From NCBI RefSeq assembly GCF_028421645.1, contig NZ_CP116887.1:2730001-2794000 (forward strand): a stretch of DNA of 64,000 bases, given 5' to 3'. A program made the position numbers and the translations under genes. Shown here piece after piece: positions 8,992 to 19,326 of this stretch. This DNA is from Aneurinibacillus sp. Ricciae_BoGa-3. Its GTDB lineage: Bacteria > Bacillota > Bacilli > Aneurinibacillales > Aneurinibacillaceae. The stretch's first letter is position 1; each line of letters begins with the position of its first letter. The notes beneath the pieces are model-generated. The model had not been told where the DNA came from, ran no database searches, and was given only the letters and a program-made list of their open reading frames with translations.

Positions 8992-9198
8992 TACGTCTTG
9001 AACGGTACGAATCTTTTTTGCATCTTCATCAGAAATTTCAATTAGAAATTGGTCTTCCAACTCCATTACCAACTCAACAACATCTAATGAATCGGCACCG
9101 AGATCGTCTTTAAAAGAAGCGTTGGGTGTTATTTGTGATTCATCAACCTTTAATCGGTCAACAATAAGAGTTGTGAGTTTTGTTAAAGTATCAGACAT
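8992..9198 (-). pseudogene. acpP: Acyl carrier protein gene, 3' end replaced by ISL3 remnant
   Basis: The ATG at 9198 follows GGAGGTTATATTT. The protein starts [16 protein letters not shown] and keeps the phosphopantetheine site [15 protein letters not shown] (Ser37) and the ISDEDAKKI helix. After TVQDV the sequence departs from ACP (about 8 residues lost) and reads on antisense into ISL3 DNA to 8929. Helix IV is truncated, so function is doubtful, although the carrier serine remains. A second acpP presumably serves fatty-acid synthesis elsewhere. Confidence 0.75.
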
Positions 9199-9356
9199 AA
9201 ATATAACCTCCAAATGGGATAGTAAAACTTTAAAGGATTAGACTACACTTTCATGCTACGCACATGACTACGGACAAGTGCTAGGCTATCGCCTTTTTCT
9301 GGGTGCAAGTCTCGGCTATGTAAACATGGATAGCGTGGTTAAGGCTAACGTCAGAA

Positions 9357-9379
9357 AGCCCACCTGAACGAGGTGGGCT
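9357..9379 (-). terminator. Terminator downstream of the 9393 miniprotein gene
   Basis: Perfect 9-bp stem AGCCCACCT / AGGTGGGCT with a GAACG loop, then a short T-rich stretch in minus orientation. Confidence 0.7.
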
Positions 9380-9392
9380 CCTGTTATCGCAA

Positions 9393-9479
9393 TTAGTTTT
9401 CACATGCACACACAATAATAACTAAGAGGATAAACAGAACCAGAATGAACGCAAATCCTTCTTCACGAAAGAATCCCAT
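9393..9479 (-). CDS. YjcZ-family spore miniprotein (28 aa)
   Basis: ATG at 9479 follows GGGAGGTCATACT. The product is MGFFREEGF followed by the hydrophobic core AFILVLFILLVIIVCAC and EN. This is the classic YjcZ-family layout (about 25-50 residues, LVLFILLVII core, Cys at the end of the helix); such proteins are made late in sporulation and sit in spore membranes. It has its own terminator at 9357. It is the clearest member of the family in this window. Confidence 0.85.
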   Translation of the reverse strand: MGFFREEGFAFILVLFILLVIIVCACEN

Positions 9480-9606
9480 AGTATGACCTCCCAGGTTTTT
9501 AGTTATTGAACTACAATGTATACTACGCAGATATGTATGGACGAGTGTTAGACGAATACCTGTATTTTGTAAAATTGGTGAGAAACCTACAAATGGACGT
9601 ACCAAA

Positions 9607-9637
9607 CAAAAAAACCTCTAAAAAGAGGTTTTTTTGG
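9607..9637. terminator. Bidirectional terminator
   Basis: AAAAAAACCTCT / AGAGGTTTTTTT hairpin (4-base loop) flanked by A and T runs on both sides. Confidence 0.75.
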
Positions 9638-9664
9638 GTCGGAGGCATGGTTTTTTGTGGCAGC

Positions 9665-9713
9665 ATGAGTTTTCGGGGTTATTCTGGTTCTCTTTATCCT
9701 GCTTGTTGGATAA
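9665..9713 (+). pseudogene. Frameshifted YjcZ-type miniprotein gene
   Basis: ATGAGTTT starts one frame; one base later a second frame reads FGVILVLFILLVG then TAA. The core is the same as in the intact miniprotein at 9393. A single-base indel near 9671 would join start and core. There is no strong ribosome-binding site, so this is probably a relic. Confidence 0.45.
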
Positions 9714-9817
9714 TAACAAACTATGTAGAAGGGTGTAAAGGAGTGTTAGACACTCCCCCATTCTTACAATTTTTAGGTTAGTAAATTTAGCTTAACGTCC
9801 TATATGACGAAAAAGAA

Positions 9818-9850
9818 GCACAGCTGGTCTAAGATAAAGACCAACTGTGC
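9818..9850. other. Isolated hairpin
   Basis: GCACAGCTGGTCT / AGACCAACTGTGC, 13-bp stem with one mismatch and a short A-rich loop. It lacks a T tract, so a terminator call is uncertain. Confidence 0.4.
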
Positions 9851-9943
9851 CGAGTGATGGATGTTATCTACAGTCACACCAGTAAACCTAGGCACCGAAT
9901 ATGTATATGCAAACTAGGAAGCTATGGAGGCTTGTTTGAGCAC

Positions 9944-9990
9944 CTAACGGAAGCGCCCGGAAAGGCTGGGTGAACCGGGGCTTCCGTTAG
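9944..9990. other. Long GC-rich hairpin
   Basis: CTAACGGAAGC / GCTTCCGTTAG (11 bp), one bulged G, then CCCGG / CCGGG (5 bp) around a 14-base loop. It has no T tract on either strand. It could be part of a structured RNA or a mobile-element end. The surrounding 9714-10158 contains no recognisable gene. Confidence 0.5.
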
Positions 9991-10158
9991 ATACAGATAC
10001 TTGCTGTTGGAGGAATAGGTGCAAAGTGTGTTTGCAACCTCTATCATAGTTAATTTATATGCACGTGATACGAGAGATGCGTGGACGCCAAAACCCAATA
10101 GCAAACCGTCAGAATGAAGGTGTGTGGCAAGTGCCAAACCACGGACAGCTACCGTTTC

Positions 10159-10365
10159 TTATCCAATCCTTATCCAATGTGATCCAGGGAATCTACCGGT
10201 ATAATAAACTTTATCCAATCGTGAGGGGTTCACAACATTTAACGTAAGATCCCCATATTCGATGGTGCCACCCCGCGGAAGATCAGCCCACCGGCCTGAA
10301 ATTCTTCCAAATTGAGTCAGAGAAGCCCACCAGATTTCGTCTCCAGCTTGTCTTATATAATACAT
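10159..10365 (-). CDS. Small tryptophan-rich protein of unknown function
   Basis: A 68-residue protein starting MYYIRQAGDEIWWASL after GGAGAGGTGACG. It is rich in aromatic residues (WW near position 12, SGRWADLPRG, SHWIRIG at the end) and in Gly/Thr, suggesting a small beta-sheet protein. A GxWADxPxG pattern followed by a GxLTL-like strand is familiar from small Firmicutes and cyanobacterial hypothetical proteins, but I cannot name a function. No neighbour clearly belongs with it. Confidence 0.55.
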   Translation of the reverse strand: MYYIRQAGDEIWWASLTQFGRISGRWADLPRGGTIEYGDLTLNVVNPSRLDKVYYTGRFPGSHWIRIG

Positions 10366-10723
10366 CGTCACCTCTCCATATACCGGTAAGATTTTGTCGT
10401 GTATCATATAAAACATTTTGCATTAACGACACTCTTGTTCTCTGGTTGATGGCCTATCAGTTCGTACATCTTATGCTTGAGAAACATATATGTTCGCCCA
10501 ATATGATGTCCCGATAATGCAATATAAACATTGGCGTCCGATAAGTTTCCTACAAAATCCCCGGAATAATTTTTTTAATTAATACAGGACATGATTGACA
10601 TAGAATAACGATAGGTGTAAATTACACATATAGATTATTTTTTCTATCTATTTGTTCTTATTAAATTATACTGAAATTTATTATGATATGGACTTTTTTA
10701 ATACTTTAAGGAGGAATTTACAA
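10366..10723. other. Gap with a possible protein remnant and the phasin promoter region
   Basis: On the minus strand about 10425-10570 reads as a 50-residue open stretch (GDFVGNLSDANVYIALSGHH and following) without a start codon; it may be a gene fragment, family unknown. Bases 10590-10723 are AT-rich and lead to the AAGGAGG site of the phasin-like gene. Confidence 0.35.
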
Positions 10724-11299
10724 ATGGCGACAAACAAAGAAATAATTACGGAGAAAACAGTAATGCAAACAGAAAACCAAAACGCAGGAAATATTGTAGA
10801 TTTTATGTGGGATAGCTGGTTGAATGGTATAAAAACGGTATATGCATGCCAACGTGAAGTGGAAAATGTTGCAATGTCAATAGCGGAACGTCAAAAGGAA
10901 CTTTGGAATGTTGCAATAGAAAAATCTATTAAGTTCCAGCAAGAAGTTCGACGATTCCTTGAAGATGCAAGATGTGAGTACCAGAATAATTTAAAAAGTG
11001 TAGGAGGGGAACAATTCAGCAAAGTATTTGAAGAATGGAATAACCGTCTTAATGAAATTTCAGATGGTATTAAGAAAATTACAGAAACTCCTGAGAAAGC
11101 TGGGTTTTCTGCCATAAACAACTCACATGAGCAGATGGAAGCTTCCTTCAAGAGTCTGATTGAACACCAACAAAAAACACGGGATGAAATTAAATCCCTC
11201 GTTAGTAACTTTGTTAACGAAGTGAAGACAACACAAAAAGGAATGTTAAGATTGCTCGAGGAAAATAAAGACGAGATTATGAGTATAGCAAAGCAATAA
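10724..11299 (+). CDS. phaP: Phasin-like (PhaP) granule-associated protein
   Basis: The ATG at 10724 has the ideal site AAGGAGGAATTTACAA. The product is 191 residues, has no Cys-rich or membrane segments, and is almost entirely amphipathic helix and coiled coil. IVDFMWDSWLNGIKTVYACQ near the N-terminus resembles the MWDQW motif of Bacillus PhaP, which coats polyhydroxyalkanoate granules. No other pha genes are in the window and the gene is alone, with its own terminator. The family assignment is by resemblance; another coiled-coil protein is possible. Confidence 0.55.
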   Translation: MATNKEIITEKTVMQTENQNAGNIVDFMWDSWLNGIKTVYACQREVENVAMSIAERQKELWNVAIEKSIKFQQEVRRFLEDARCEYQNNLKSVGGEQFSKVFEEWNNRLNEISDGIKKITETPEKAGFSAINNSHEQMEASFKSLIEHQQKTRDEIKSLVSNFVNEVKTTQKGMLRLLEENKDEIMSIAKQ

Positions 11300-11301
11300 T
11301 A

Positions 11302-11341
11302 GAAAGCACCTCTCTGTTTAATAAGCAGATGGGTGCTTTTT
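11302..11341 (+). terminator. Terminator of the phasin-like gene
   Basis: AAAGCACC ... GGGTGCTTT stem with inner pairing CTCTG / CAGAT-type and a T tract. The distal arm is contiguous with the recombinase fragment that begins at 11330, so a recombination junction lies here. Confidence 0.65.
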
Positions 11342-11731
11342 ACCTGCTTTATGCCGGCTTACGTGTTGCGGAAGTGGAAGCCCTGAAAATTGATGACCTG
11401 ACGGTAAACGGCAATGTGACGATCACCATCCGCGAAGGTAAGAAGGGCAAATACGCCATTGTTACCCTGATCGATAAATACAGCAAGAACATACGCAAAT
11501 GGATCAAGTATCGCAGCGCCCTCACTGATGAAAAGTATGTGGAATCTCCCTACCTGTTCGTTTCTGAGCGCTCCGGACAAATGAGTGTCCGCGGCATCCA
11601 GCTGATGCTAAACAAATACGCTGAACTGGCAAGCATGGAGAATATCACACCGCACCGTCTCCGCCATTCATTCTGCAAGAACCTTGCAATAGCCGCCACA
11701 CCGATTGAAGTCATTAGCAAGCTTGCCCGCC
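11330..11731 (+). pseudogene. C-terminal fragment of a tyrosine recombinase/integrase
   Basis: The frame opens inside the catalytic domain: FYLLYAGLRVAEVEAL carries the first catalytic Arg, and HRLRHSF carries the His-x-x-Arg motif. The next block starts ISKLARHES, then the sequence switches abruptly to IS66-like sequence before the catalytic Tyr. N-terminal DNA-binding domain and Tyr are missing, so it is inactive. GC content is higher than in the neighbours. Confidence 0.8.
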
Positions 11732-11870
11732 ATGAATCAATTTATTACTACCCTTCTTGTACATATTGAAAAACTTGAAGCACGCGTAAAAGAACTGGAG
11801 CAACAGCTCGGTTCCCATAGCAATAAACAGCAGTAAACCGCCATCCAGCGATGGTTTCCTACCTGTTTGC
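11732..11870 (+). pseudogene. IS66-type transposase N-terminal fragment
   Basis: MNQFITTLLVHIEKLEARVKELEQQL is the leucine-zipper-like start seen in IS66 TnpC-type transposases. After SNKQQ a stop and frameshift follow, but the next frame reads KPPSSDGF, the diagnostic IS66 motif. Only ~45 residues remain. Confidence 0.65.
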
Positions 11871-11925
11871 ATTGCCATTATTCCCTTGCCGAAGAAAACA
11901 AAAGTTATTGGGAGTGTGGGGAGAA

Positions 11926-12334
11926 ATGAATCCGATTTCAAATGTTGCTACTTATTTGGTCAAAAATGCAGAAACGATAACTACAGAAATTATTGAGCAT
12001 GCTGTTGGTAATCTGGAATTTGAAATACCTAACGAGCAATTACAGCAAGCAATTGTTACCCATACAGAATTCATAAAGTTTTTAGGCGAAACTCTTACTA
12101 ATGAGGATAATAAAAAAGTAGGGGAATCACTAATTGTTTGGAATAAAAAATATATAGAAGAACAAGCATCTTTATTAGGTGAACTTGCGAGCTACATAAA
12201 ACCCTATGCTGATAACCGATTATTTCTTATTAACCGTATCACTGATTACCATGGGGCACGGACTTTCTATAGAGGAAGTTGTCATGATTAATAACCGAGT
12301 CCACTATCTGCTGGATACCAGTATCGAATTTGCA
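11926..12334 (+). pseudogene. RsbR-type sensor N-terminal domain, frameshifted and truncated
   Basis: The ATG at 11926 follows GGGAGTGTGGGGAGAA. The frame encodes a helical region (VATYLVKNAETITTEIIEHA ... IKPYADNRLFL). A frameshift near 12255 brings in HGLSIEEVVMINNRVHYLLD. That helix pattern is the non-haem globin-like N-terminal domain of RsbR/RsbRD co-antagonists of the general-stress stressosome. The STAS domain is absent: at ~12335 the sequence changes to an antisense oxidoreductase fragment. Confidence 0.6.
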
Positions 12335-12659
12335 TCGCAGAGTTACCACCTCCAACGACAACTACTTTTTGTTCTATATATTCTTCTACATTTATTGTAT
12401 TGACTGGAGTGAATAATCTTACCTTTAAATCGCACTTCCGTTATTACGGGCATATTTGGGTATGCAAAAGCCCCAGTCGCTGATATGACAGTCTTCGCAT
12501 AAAATGCAATTCCGTTTGGCAGTTAAAATTACAAAATCCCCCATTCTTACTTATTCTTGTTACCTTTTCTCCCGTACGGACGTTCAGTTTATGATATTTG
12601 GTATATTCATTAAAATAGGAATTACCTCTTCTTTTGGCGGATAGCGGTTTTTGATTCAT
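12335..12659 (-). pseudogene. Flavin-containing monooxygenase (CzcO-like) fragment, frameshifted
   Basis: Read leftward in three frames, the pieces are YFNEYTKYHKLNVRTGEKVTR, then YAKTVISATGAFAYPNMPV and FKGKIIHSSQY, then EQKVVVVGGGNSAM. These are the consecutive blocks of FAD/NADPH monooxygenases (ATG-F motif, then the Rossmann GxGxxS of the NADPH site). At least two indels separate them, and both protein ends are missing. Confidence 0.7.
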
Positions 12660-12830
12660 AAAAGATAATGAAAAAAATGCCCAAAATCGTTCGTTGGTAC
12701 AGGTGTTTGCTTTTATAGATTATTTCAACAAAAATATACTCTACAAAATCCCCCCCGAGATCTGGTGATTGTTATCTTCCTCTAGAGTTAAAATGATCCT
12801 ACAATATTTTCAATTTAATAACATATCAGC

Positions 12831-13904
12831 CTACAAGTTAAGTACTTTCTCAAAATATTTTTTATTGGCTAACATCCGAGAGTCATTAGGTCTATATTTC
12901 AGAGCTTTCTCGTTGTGTTGATAACCCAATTTAAACTGACCCAACCTGTCATAACAGACAGCTAATTGCAAATGTGGTAACCAAGTCGCGTAAGAATGGT
13001 TTTGAAAAGCTGAGCCCTGAAACCCTACATTTTCCAGTGCTTTTTTATACCAATATACTCCGGTGGAAAGATCATCTTTTTGCAGAAATGAAAATCCTAA
13101 TCTACAACAAGTTTCTGGTCTTGGCGGGCCATAGCTAAGAGTGTGCAGAATCCATTTAAATTCCTGTTCTTTAAGATTTAAATTATGATAGCAATCAGCC
13201 AATTTATTGCAAGCGGCAATATTATCTTCGACCCATCCTTTTTTCGATTTTAAAAACCGTAGATAGTATTCAATGGCTTTTTCAAATTTTCCATGATCCA
13301 CTAATTCATTTGCATAGTAAAATAGATCTCGTGGCGTAAACTCCCTTCCTGATGAAATTAAGTTTTCATATATACGCAAGTTACGCTCCGCATCGTGGCT
13401 TAAAGGCTTGTGAGATACAGCCACATCGCTATTAAGTATGTTTCCGTATACTTCCAAGTATTCATGTACCGCACCTATCCATTTAAACCCTTTTTCCCGT
13501 TTAGCTAAACGATGTCTCGTTATACTCGACGTGACGTTATTCTGTTCATCAAAAGCTAGATTATAGTTCATCGAAATAGCATCAACACTTAAGTCAAGAG
13601 TTTTTTTCAACTGCATCAATTTTTCCTGGTCTTGTTCTAAAAACACGTCATCTGCATCCAGCCATAAAATATATTCCTTTGTTGCTTGTAGAAATGCAAA
13701 ATTTCGTGCTGCAGCAAAATCTTCAATCCAGGTAAAATCGAAAGCCCGATCCGTATATTCCGCAACAATTTCTTTGGTACTATCTGTGGAACCAGTGTCA
13801 ACAATGTTAATTTCATCCACTATGTTTTTAACACAATCCAAACAACGACCAATCACAGCTTGTTCATTTCTTACAATCATACACAGACTAATTGTAATCA
13901 ACAT
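12831..13904 (-). CDS. Family-2 glycosyltransferase with TPR-like C-terminus
   Basis: About 357 residues. The GT-A start MLITISLCMIVRNE and the DxD motif LWLDADD (near residue 92) define a GT2 transferase of the SunS/peptide- or protein-modifying type; the C-terminal ~170 residues are helical repeat-like (YANELVDHGKFEKAIEYYLRFL and further). Start at 13904 follows GGGAGGTGGC; an upstream ATG at 13925 lacks a site. It lies near a second GT and the collagen-like protein, so glycosylation of that spore-surface protein is a reasonable inference. Confidence 0.85.
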   Translation of the reverse strand: MLITISLCMIVRNEQAVIGRCLDCVKNIVDEINIVDTGSTDSTKEIVAEYTDRAFDFTWIEDFAAARNFAFLQATKEYILWLDADDVFLEQDQEKLMQLKKTLDLSVDAISMNYNLAFDEQNNVTSSITRHRLAKREKGFKWIGAVHEYLEVYGNILNSDVAVSHKPLSHDAERNLRIYENLISSGREFTPRDLFYYANELVDHGKFEKAIEYYLRFLKSKKGWVEDNIAACNKLADCYHNLNLKEQEFKWILHTLSYGPPRPETCCRLGFSFLQKDDLSTGVYWYKKALENVGFQGSAFQNHSYATWLPHLQLAVCYDRLGQFKLGYQHNEKALKYRPNDSRMLANKKYFEKVLNL

Positions 13905-14248
13905 GCCACCTCCCAATTCTTTCATGTATATGCAAAATCATCATGAAAGGTGGCTTCGCTAATTAGGCAATTTGCTATGGTTCTGGTACAACTGACTGAT
14001 ACCCAGTAAGTCATTCATTTTTATTCACATTTTTAGCGAAATCAACAACGAGCCTCGCAATAATAGGGCGGTCCAGGGCGGGGGAAAAGCTTTTTCTTTT
14101 TGAGCTAACGAAGCAGGATTGTAGAACGTATATGAATTATTTCCATTATAGAGGCTGAGGAGTGATTTTTTATGGAGATGATTTAACTGGATCTGAAGTG
14201 GTGTAACAAAGAAGCAATTGATTCACAATCGCCTCATTACTTATGAAT
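13905..14248. other. Intergenic stretch between the two glycosyltransferase genes
   Basis: No open frame of note. A wobble-containing stem GAGGCGATTG / CAATTGCTTC at 14210-14236 lies just downstream of the minus-strand gene that ends at 14249 and may terminate it. Confidence 0.45.
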
Positions 14249-15637
14249 TTATCGTTTTTTTGCGTGTATAAGCATTTGATAAATTTTTGTATAGTCTGAT
14301 AGATGCTCCATGGAAAAACCGAAGTTTTCAGCAAGATAACCTACTTCGTTAAAAAAAAGCTCAACCTTTGTTTCTAACCCAATATAATTATACGTCTGCG
14401 ATGTAATTTCAAATAAATGTATAGGAAATAAAGATTGCAAAGTTTGTGGAGTGAAAAAGCGTAAATGTGTGCGATCTAAAATTCCAGCATCAACATAGTT
14501 CCACTGACCGAGTAATAAAGGCAGAAGAGCCTCACCGTGAGAAATGTTTGGAATGCTGCAGATCAGCGAGCCGGAAGGTCTTAAGTAGACAGATAATTTT
14601 TCAACTACCTTCCAGGGATCTTTTAGATGTTCCAGCACATCAGCGACGATAATCGCATCAAAATAACCAGGAACATATGGAAAATCCACTGTTTCAACAT
14701 CTGTGTTATCGATACGTTCATAATAAGTACGGGCAATGGAAGCTACAAAGGAATTTAGTTCTATGCCATATAACTCACATGTCTGTCGGTTTAGTAACTC
14801 CAAACCAGTAGCGCCTGCTCCACATCCAATATCCAATATCTTTTTTGCTTCTTGAGGGACTAGGTTAACAATTTCTGATCGAGGATGGGTAAAATAGGTC
14901 AAATTAATGTTCCATTTATCAATAAATTTTTGACGATTTATGCTGTATAAATGCTGGATGTTAAGATCCTCATTTCCAATGAAAGTGGCATGCCCGTGAT
15001 GGTGAACAAAGGAATCCATGGCAATTCGCAATTGATAGCCTGCTTGCACTGCGCGAAGGCATAAATCGTCATCTTCAAAAGAACCATATTCAAAACGCTC
15101 ATCGAAACCACCAATTTTATCTAACAGTTCTCTTCTTACAAGTAAACAAAATCCAACTAGCCGCAATACTCGCTTTGATTTACCGCGTTGGCTTTTGCAG
15201 TATTTGGAAGAAAAATCTTGTATTGCATCAATGTCTGTATAATCAACCGGAATTTGTTGTGGGCCATTAACATAATTACTCACTGGACCTACCATACCTA
15301 TTTTTTCATCACGGTAAAGTAATGTAATCATTGATTCTAACCAATTTTTCGTCACGATTGTGTCATTATTTAAAAACAAAATAGCCTGACCAGTAGCTAT
15401 ATCGAGACCTTGATTACATCCTTTGGCAAATCCTGCATTTGTCTCATTAAATACCGTTTTTAAACCAGCACTTTTCTTTAAATAATCGATTGTACCATCA
15501 GATGAGCCATTGTCTACAATTATAATTTCTATGTCCTCTTCGTTCGTATTCTGATAAATACTATCAAGGCATTGTTTGGTCAAAGACAATTGATTATATG
15601 TAAGAATAATGATACTTGTTCTCAATATGTTAACCAC
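14249..15637 (-). CDS. Bifunctional glycosyltransferase (GT2) and methyltransferase
   Basis: In 462 residues there are two enzymes. The N-terminal GT2 domain has TSIIILTYNQ at the start, VDNGSSDGT, the LFLNNDT acidic motif and a GSFEDDDLCLRA acceptor-site block. From about residue 265 a class-I SAM methyltransferase follows (ILDIGCGAGATGLEL, then IIVADVLEHLKDPW). Such fusions decorate surface polysaccharides and spore glycoproteins with methylated sugars. With the GT at 12831 and the collagen-like protein at 16589 it suggests a spore-surface glycosylation group. Confidence 0.85.
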   Translation of the reverse strand: MVNILRTSIIILTYNQLSLTKQCLDSIYQNTNEEDIEIIIVDNGSSDGTIDYLKKSAGLKTVFNETNAGFAKGCNQGLDIATGQAILFLNNDTIVTKNWLESMITLLYRDEKIGMVGPVSNYVNGPQQIPVDYTDIDAIQDFSSKYCKSQRGKSKRVLRLVGFCLLVRRELLDKIGGFDERFEYGSFEDDDLCLRAVQAGYQLRIAMDSFVHHHGHATFIGNEDLNIQHLYSINRQKFIDKWNINLTYFTHPRSEIVNLVPQEAKKILDIGCGAGATGLELLNRQTCELYGIELNSFVASIARTYYERIDNTDVETVDFPYVPGYFDAIIVADVLEHLKDPWKVVEKLSVYLRPSGSLICSIPNISHGEALLPLLLGQWNYVDAGILDRTHLRFFTPQTLQSLFPIHLFEITSQTYNYIGLETKVELFFNEVGYLAENFGFSMEHLSDYTKIYQMLIHAKKR

Positions 15638-16545
15638 CTTTCATGTAATATTCGCAGGAGAATTCGGTTCCTTATCCATACTGGCCTTGACATACCAGCC
15701 AGCAGTTAGCCAATATTCAGCCTAGTTTGTAAAATTAACAATATAATGATGCAACCACTTGATTACATTCATTGTGGAAACATGAATAACAAGAGGGCTT
15801 GTTAATAAGGCGAACTATAAAGAGAACATGCCAATATAGTGCAATAAATGTACGAGTGAATGCGTGGTGAGAAATATGTTCATCCCAAGGTACGTGAACA
15901 TATCAATTAGTTCAACAGATTTTAAATCGTTATATATCATGCGATACTAAATTACTTATTTCTTCTATTATCAAATACCTAACAATTGTCATCAACAATT
16001 CCAAATCCATAGTAGTCAGTTTTGCAGACTATACATTTATTGATATGTATTCGTCGATGTTATTATTTAATTTAAAATTTAAACGAAATTGAACCAGATC
16101 GAATAGAAACTTTTGTAAATCCTTTGTATACTTACGCACGAAAAAAACTCCAGGGACATAGCATTTAAATGAAATATTTCGTCCGAAATTCTCTGTTTCT
16201 AAGAGAAAGCAGAGTCGATAATCATTGGAGCACATAGTCGGCTACGTGCGAGTTTCAACCACAGTTCACATACATTGTTGAAAGTCAAACGTGTTCCGTA
16301 ATAATACCTGCCAGCTAATCAAGATGGTCCAGATGATCAAAAAGCCACCATAACGGTGACTTTTTTTCAGGTTGTCGAGAAACCCTATATTTAAAAAGTA
16401 AACTGTATAACGGTGTATAAAGTTCCATCATGAACCATTGCGAATCAAAAACCACTATCCATGGAAATATCTGCTTTTAGTTACTGAACCTATGGATCAT
16501 CGTTAGCTTAATAACAGCAAATACCTCGCTAAAATCAATGAACGC
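15638..16545. other. Long intergenic stretch, few signals
   Basis: About 900 AT-rich bases without a credible gene; a 68-codon minus-strand frame at 16029-16235 has no ribosome-binding site. One terminator-like hairpin is at 16339-16367. Confidence 0.45.
16339..16367 (+). terminator. Terminator-like hairpin
   Basis: AAAAAGCCACC / GGTGACTTTTTT around a short loop with a T tract on the plus strand and an A tract on the other side, so it could act in both directions. Confidence 0.6.
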
Positions 16546-16577
16546 AAAAACGGCCAACCAGTTATCGGTTGACCGTC
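16546..16577 (-). terminator. Terminator of the collagen-like gene
   Basis: ACGGTCAACC / GGTTGGCCGT stem (one mismatch) followed by TTTTT in minus orientation, directly after the gene that ends at 16589. Confidence 0.75.
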
Positions 16578-16588
16578 AAATTTATATT

Positions 16589-18391
<1,803 letters not shown>

Positions 18392-18861
18392 TCATAACTT
18401 TTTCTATAGTATTCATTCCTTTACAGAATGTCTGGACGAATAACTATATAAGTTCAATTAAGCTTTCGACACATAAAATTATGTATAAATTATTACGCTA
18501 AACTGCCCAATCGCCATTCTGACTCCGGACTGAAGCCGGATTGCCTTTCGCATTCTCGTATTCATTAAAAATTTTAAAAACTTTTCGGGTCCAACATTTA
18601 TCGGACACTGACCTTATTAATGGGTCAATCTGTGTTGTGCGTAGAAACCAGACGGGTATACATTGAAGAGTCACTCCTCCCACTCACCCGAATATTAGCC
18701 TCCTCTTCTACCATCCCTTGTGATCTAGACCGCCTGTCTATAGAGGATTCTTTCGCTTAATTTTCGGATCGACTCTACATCATTCATTTTTTTAGTAGAG
18801 TAATCAGACGTTTAATTTCCCATTCTACATCATTCAAAAAGTCACTCCTTTTCAGTTCTAT
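18392..18861. other. Upstream region of the collagen-like gene, no further gene
   Basis: About 470 bases. A 61-codon minus frame at 18498-18683 has no recognisable content or start signal. The promoter of the collagen-like gene should lie within 18392-18500; I cannot identify its sigma factor. Confidence 0.4.
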
Positions 18862-19326
18862 TCAATCAGAGCGATTGAGATGTTTATACCATCGGTGAAA
18901 CATCCATACGAACGATAAATAAACCATATAACCAAAAAAAGAGTAGATATGCTTCCAATCGTTGCTATGTATAAACCAGCCCCATTTTTCTGTGGTTTCT
19001 TCTACGAAAGGCATTACGGCTGCAACCGCGATGATGGTCAGCCAACAAATCTTCGGCGTCACTTGTTGAGCGTACATAAGAAATCCCAAAGTAGCAGCAG
19101 GCAAAAAGCATAATGTGAAGAAAATGTTCACCGTAAAAATCATTGGAAAAGGACGAACAGGAAAAGAATATAACCCATTTTTAATCAAAATGAAGTCTGC
19201 GCATGTTCCTAAGAATGAGGAAAAAATCATAGCAGGGACAAAAGAGCTCATTTTGTTATTTAGGTGAAATCGTTTCAAGTGCAGTGATTGCCATTTCAAT
19301 TTTTTCCAATGTTTTACAATAGACAC
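18862..19326 (-). CDS. CBO0543-type membrane protein
   Basis: The 154-residue protein has about four membrane helices and ends with WFIHSNDWKHIYSFFGYMVY then a short basic tail. The WKHIYSF motif preceded by a membrane helix and Glu/Trp residues is characteristic of the small CBO0543-family proteins of spore-formers, function unknown. The start is GTG at 19326 after AAAGGGTGAAATAACAC. It ends a leftward group with the broken DUF2515 gene upstream. Confidence 0.6.
   Translation of the reverse strand: MSIVKHWKKLKWQSLHLKRFHLNNKMSSFVPAMIFSSFLGTCADFILIKNGLYSFPVRPFPMIFTVNIFFTLCFLPAATLGFLMYAQQVTPKICWLTIIAVAAVMPFVEETTEKWGWFIHSNDWKHIYSFFGYMVYLSFVWMFHRWYKHLNRSD

Noticed and set aside
9506..9781. 91-codon frame through the terminator at 9607
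   Set aside because: It crosses a strong terminator and the miniprotein relic; composition is not protein-like.
10425..10570. Open minus-strand stretch GDFVGNLSDANVYIALSGHH and following
   Set aside because: It has no start codon and no family I recognise; kept only as a possible fragment in the gap description.
16029..16235. 68-codon minus frame between glycosyltransferase and collagen genes
   Set aside because: No ribosome site or recognised domain; the aromatic stretch (YVPGVFF) is too short to call a GT remnant.
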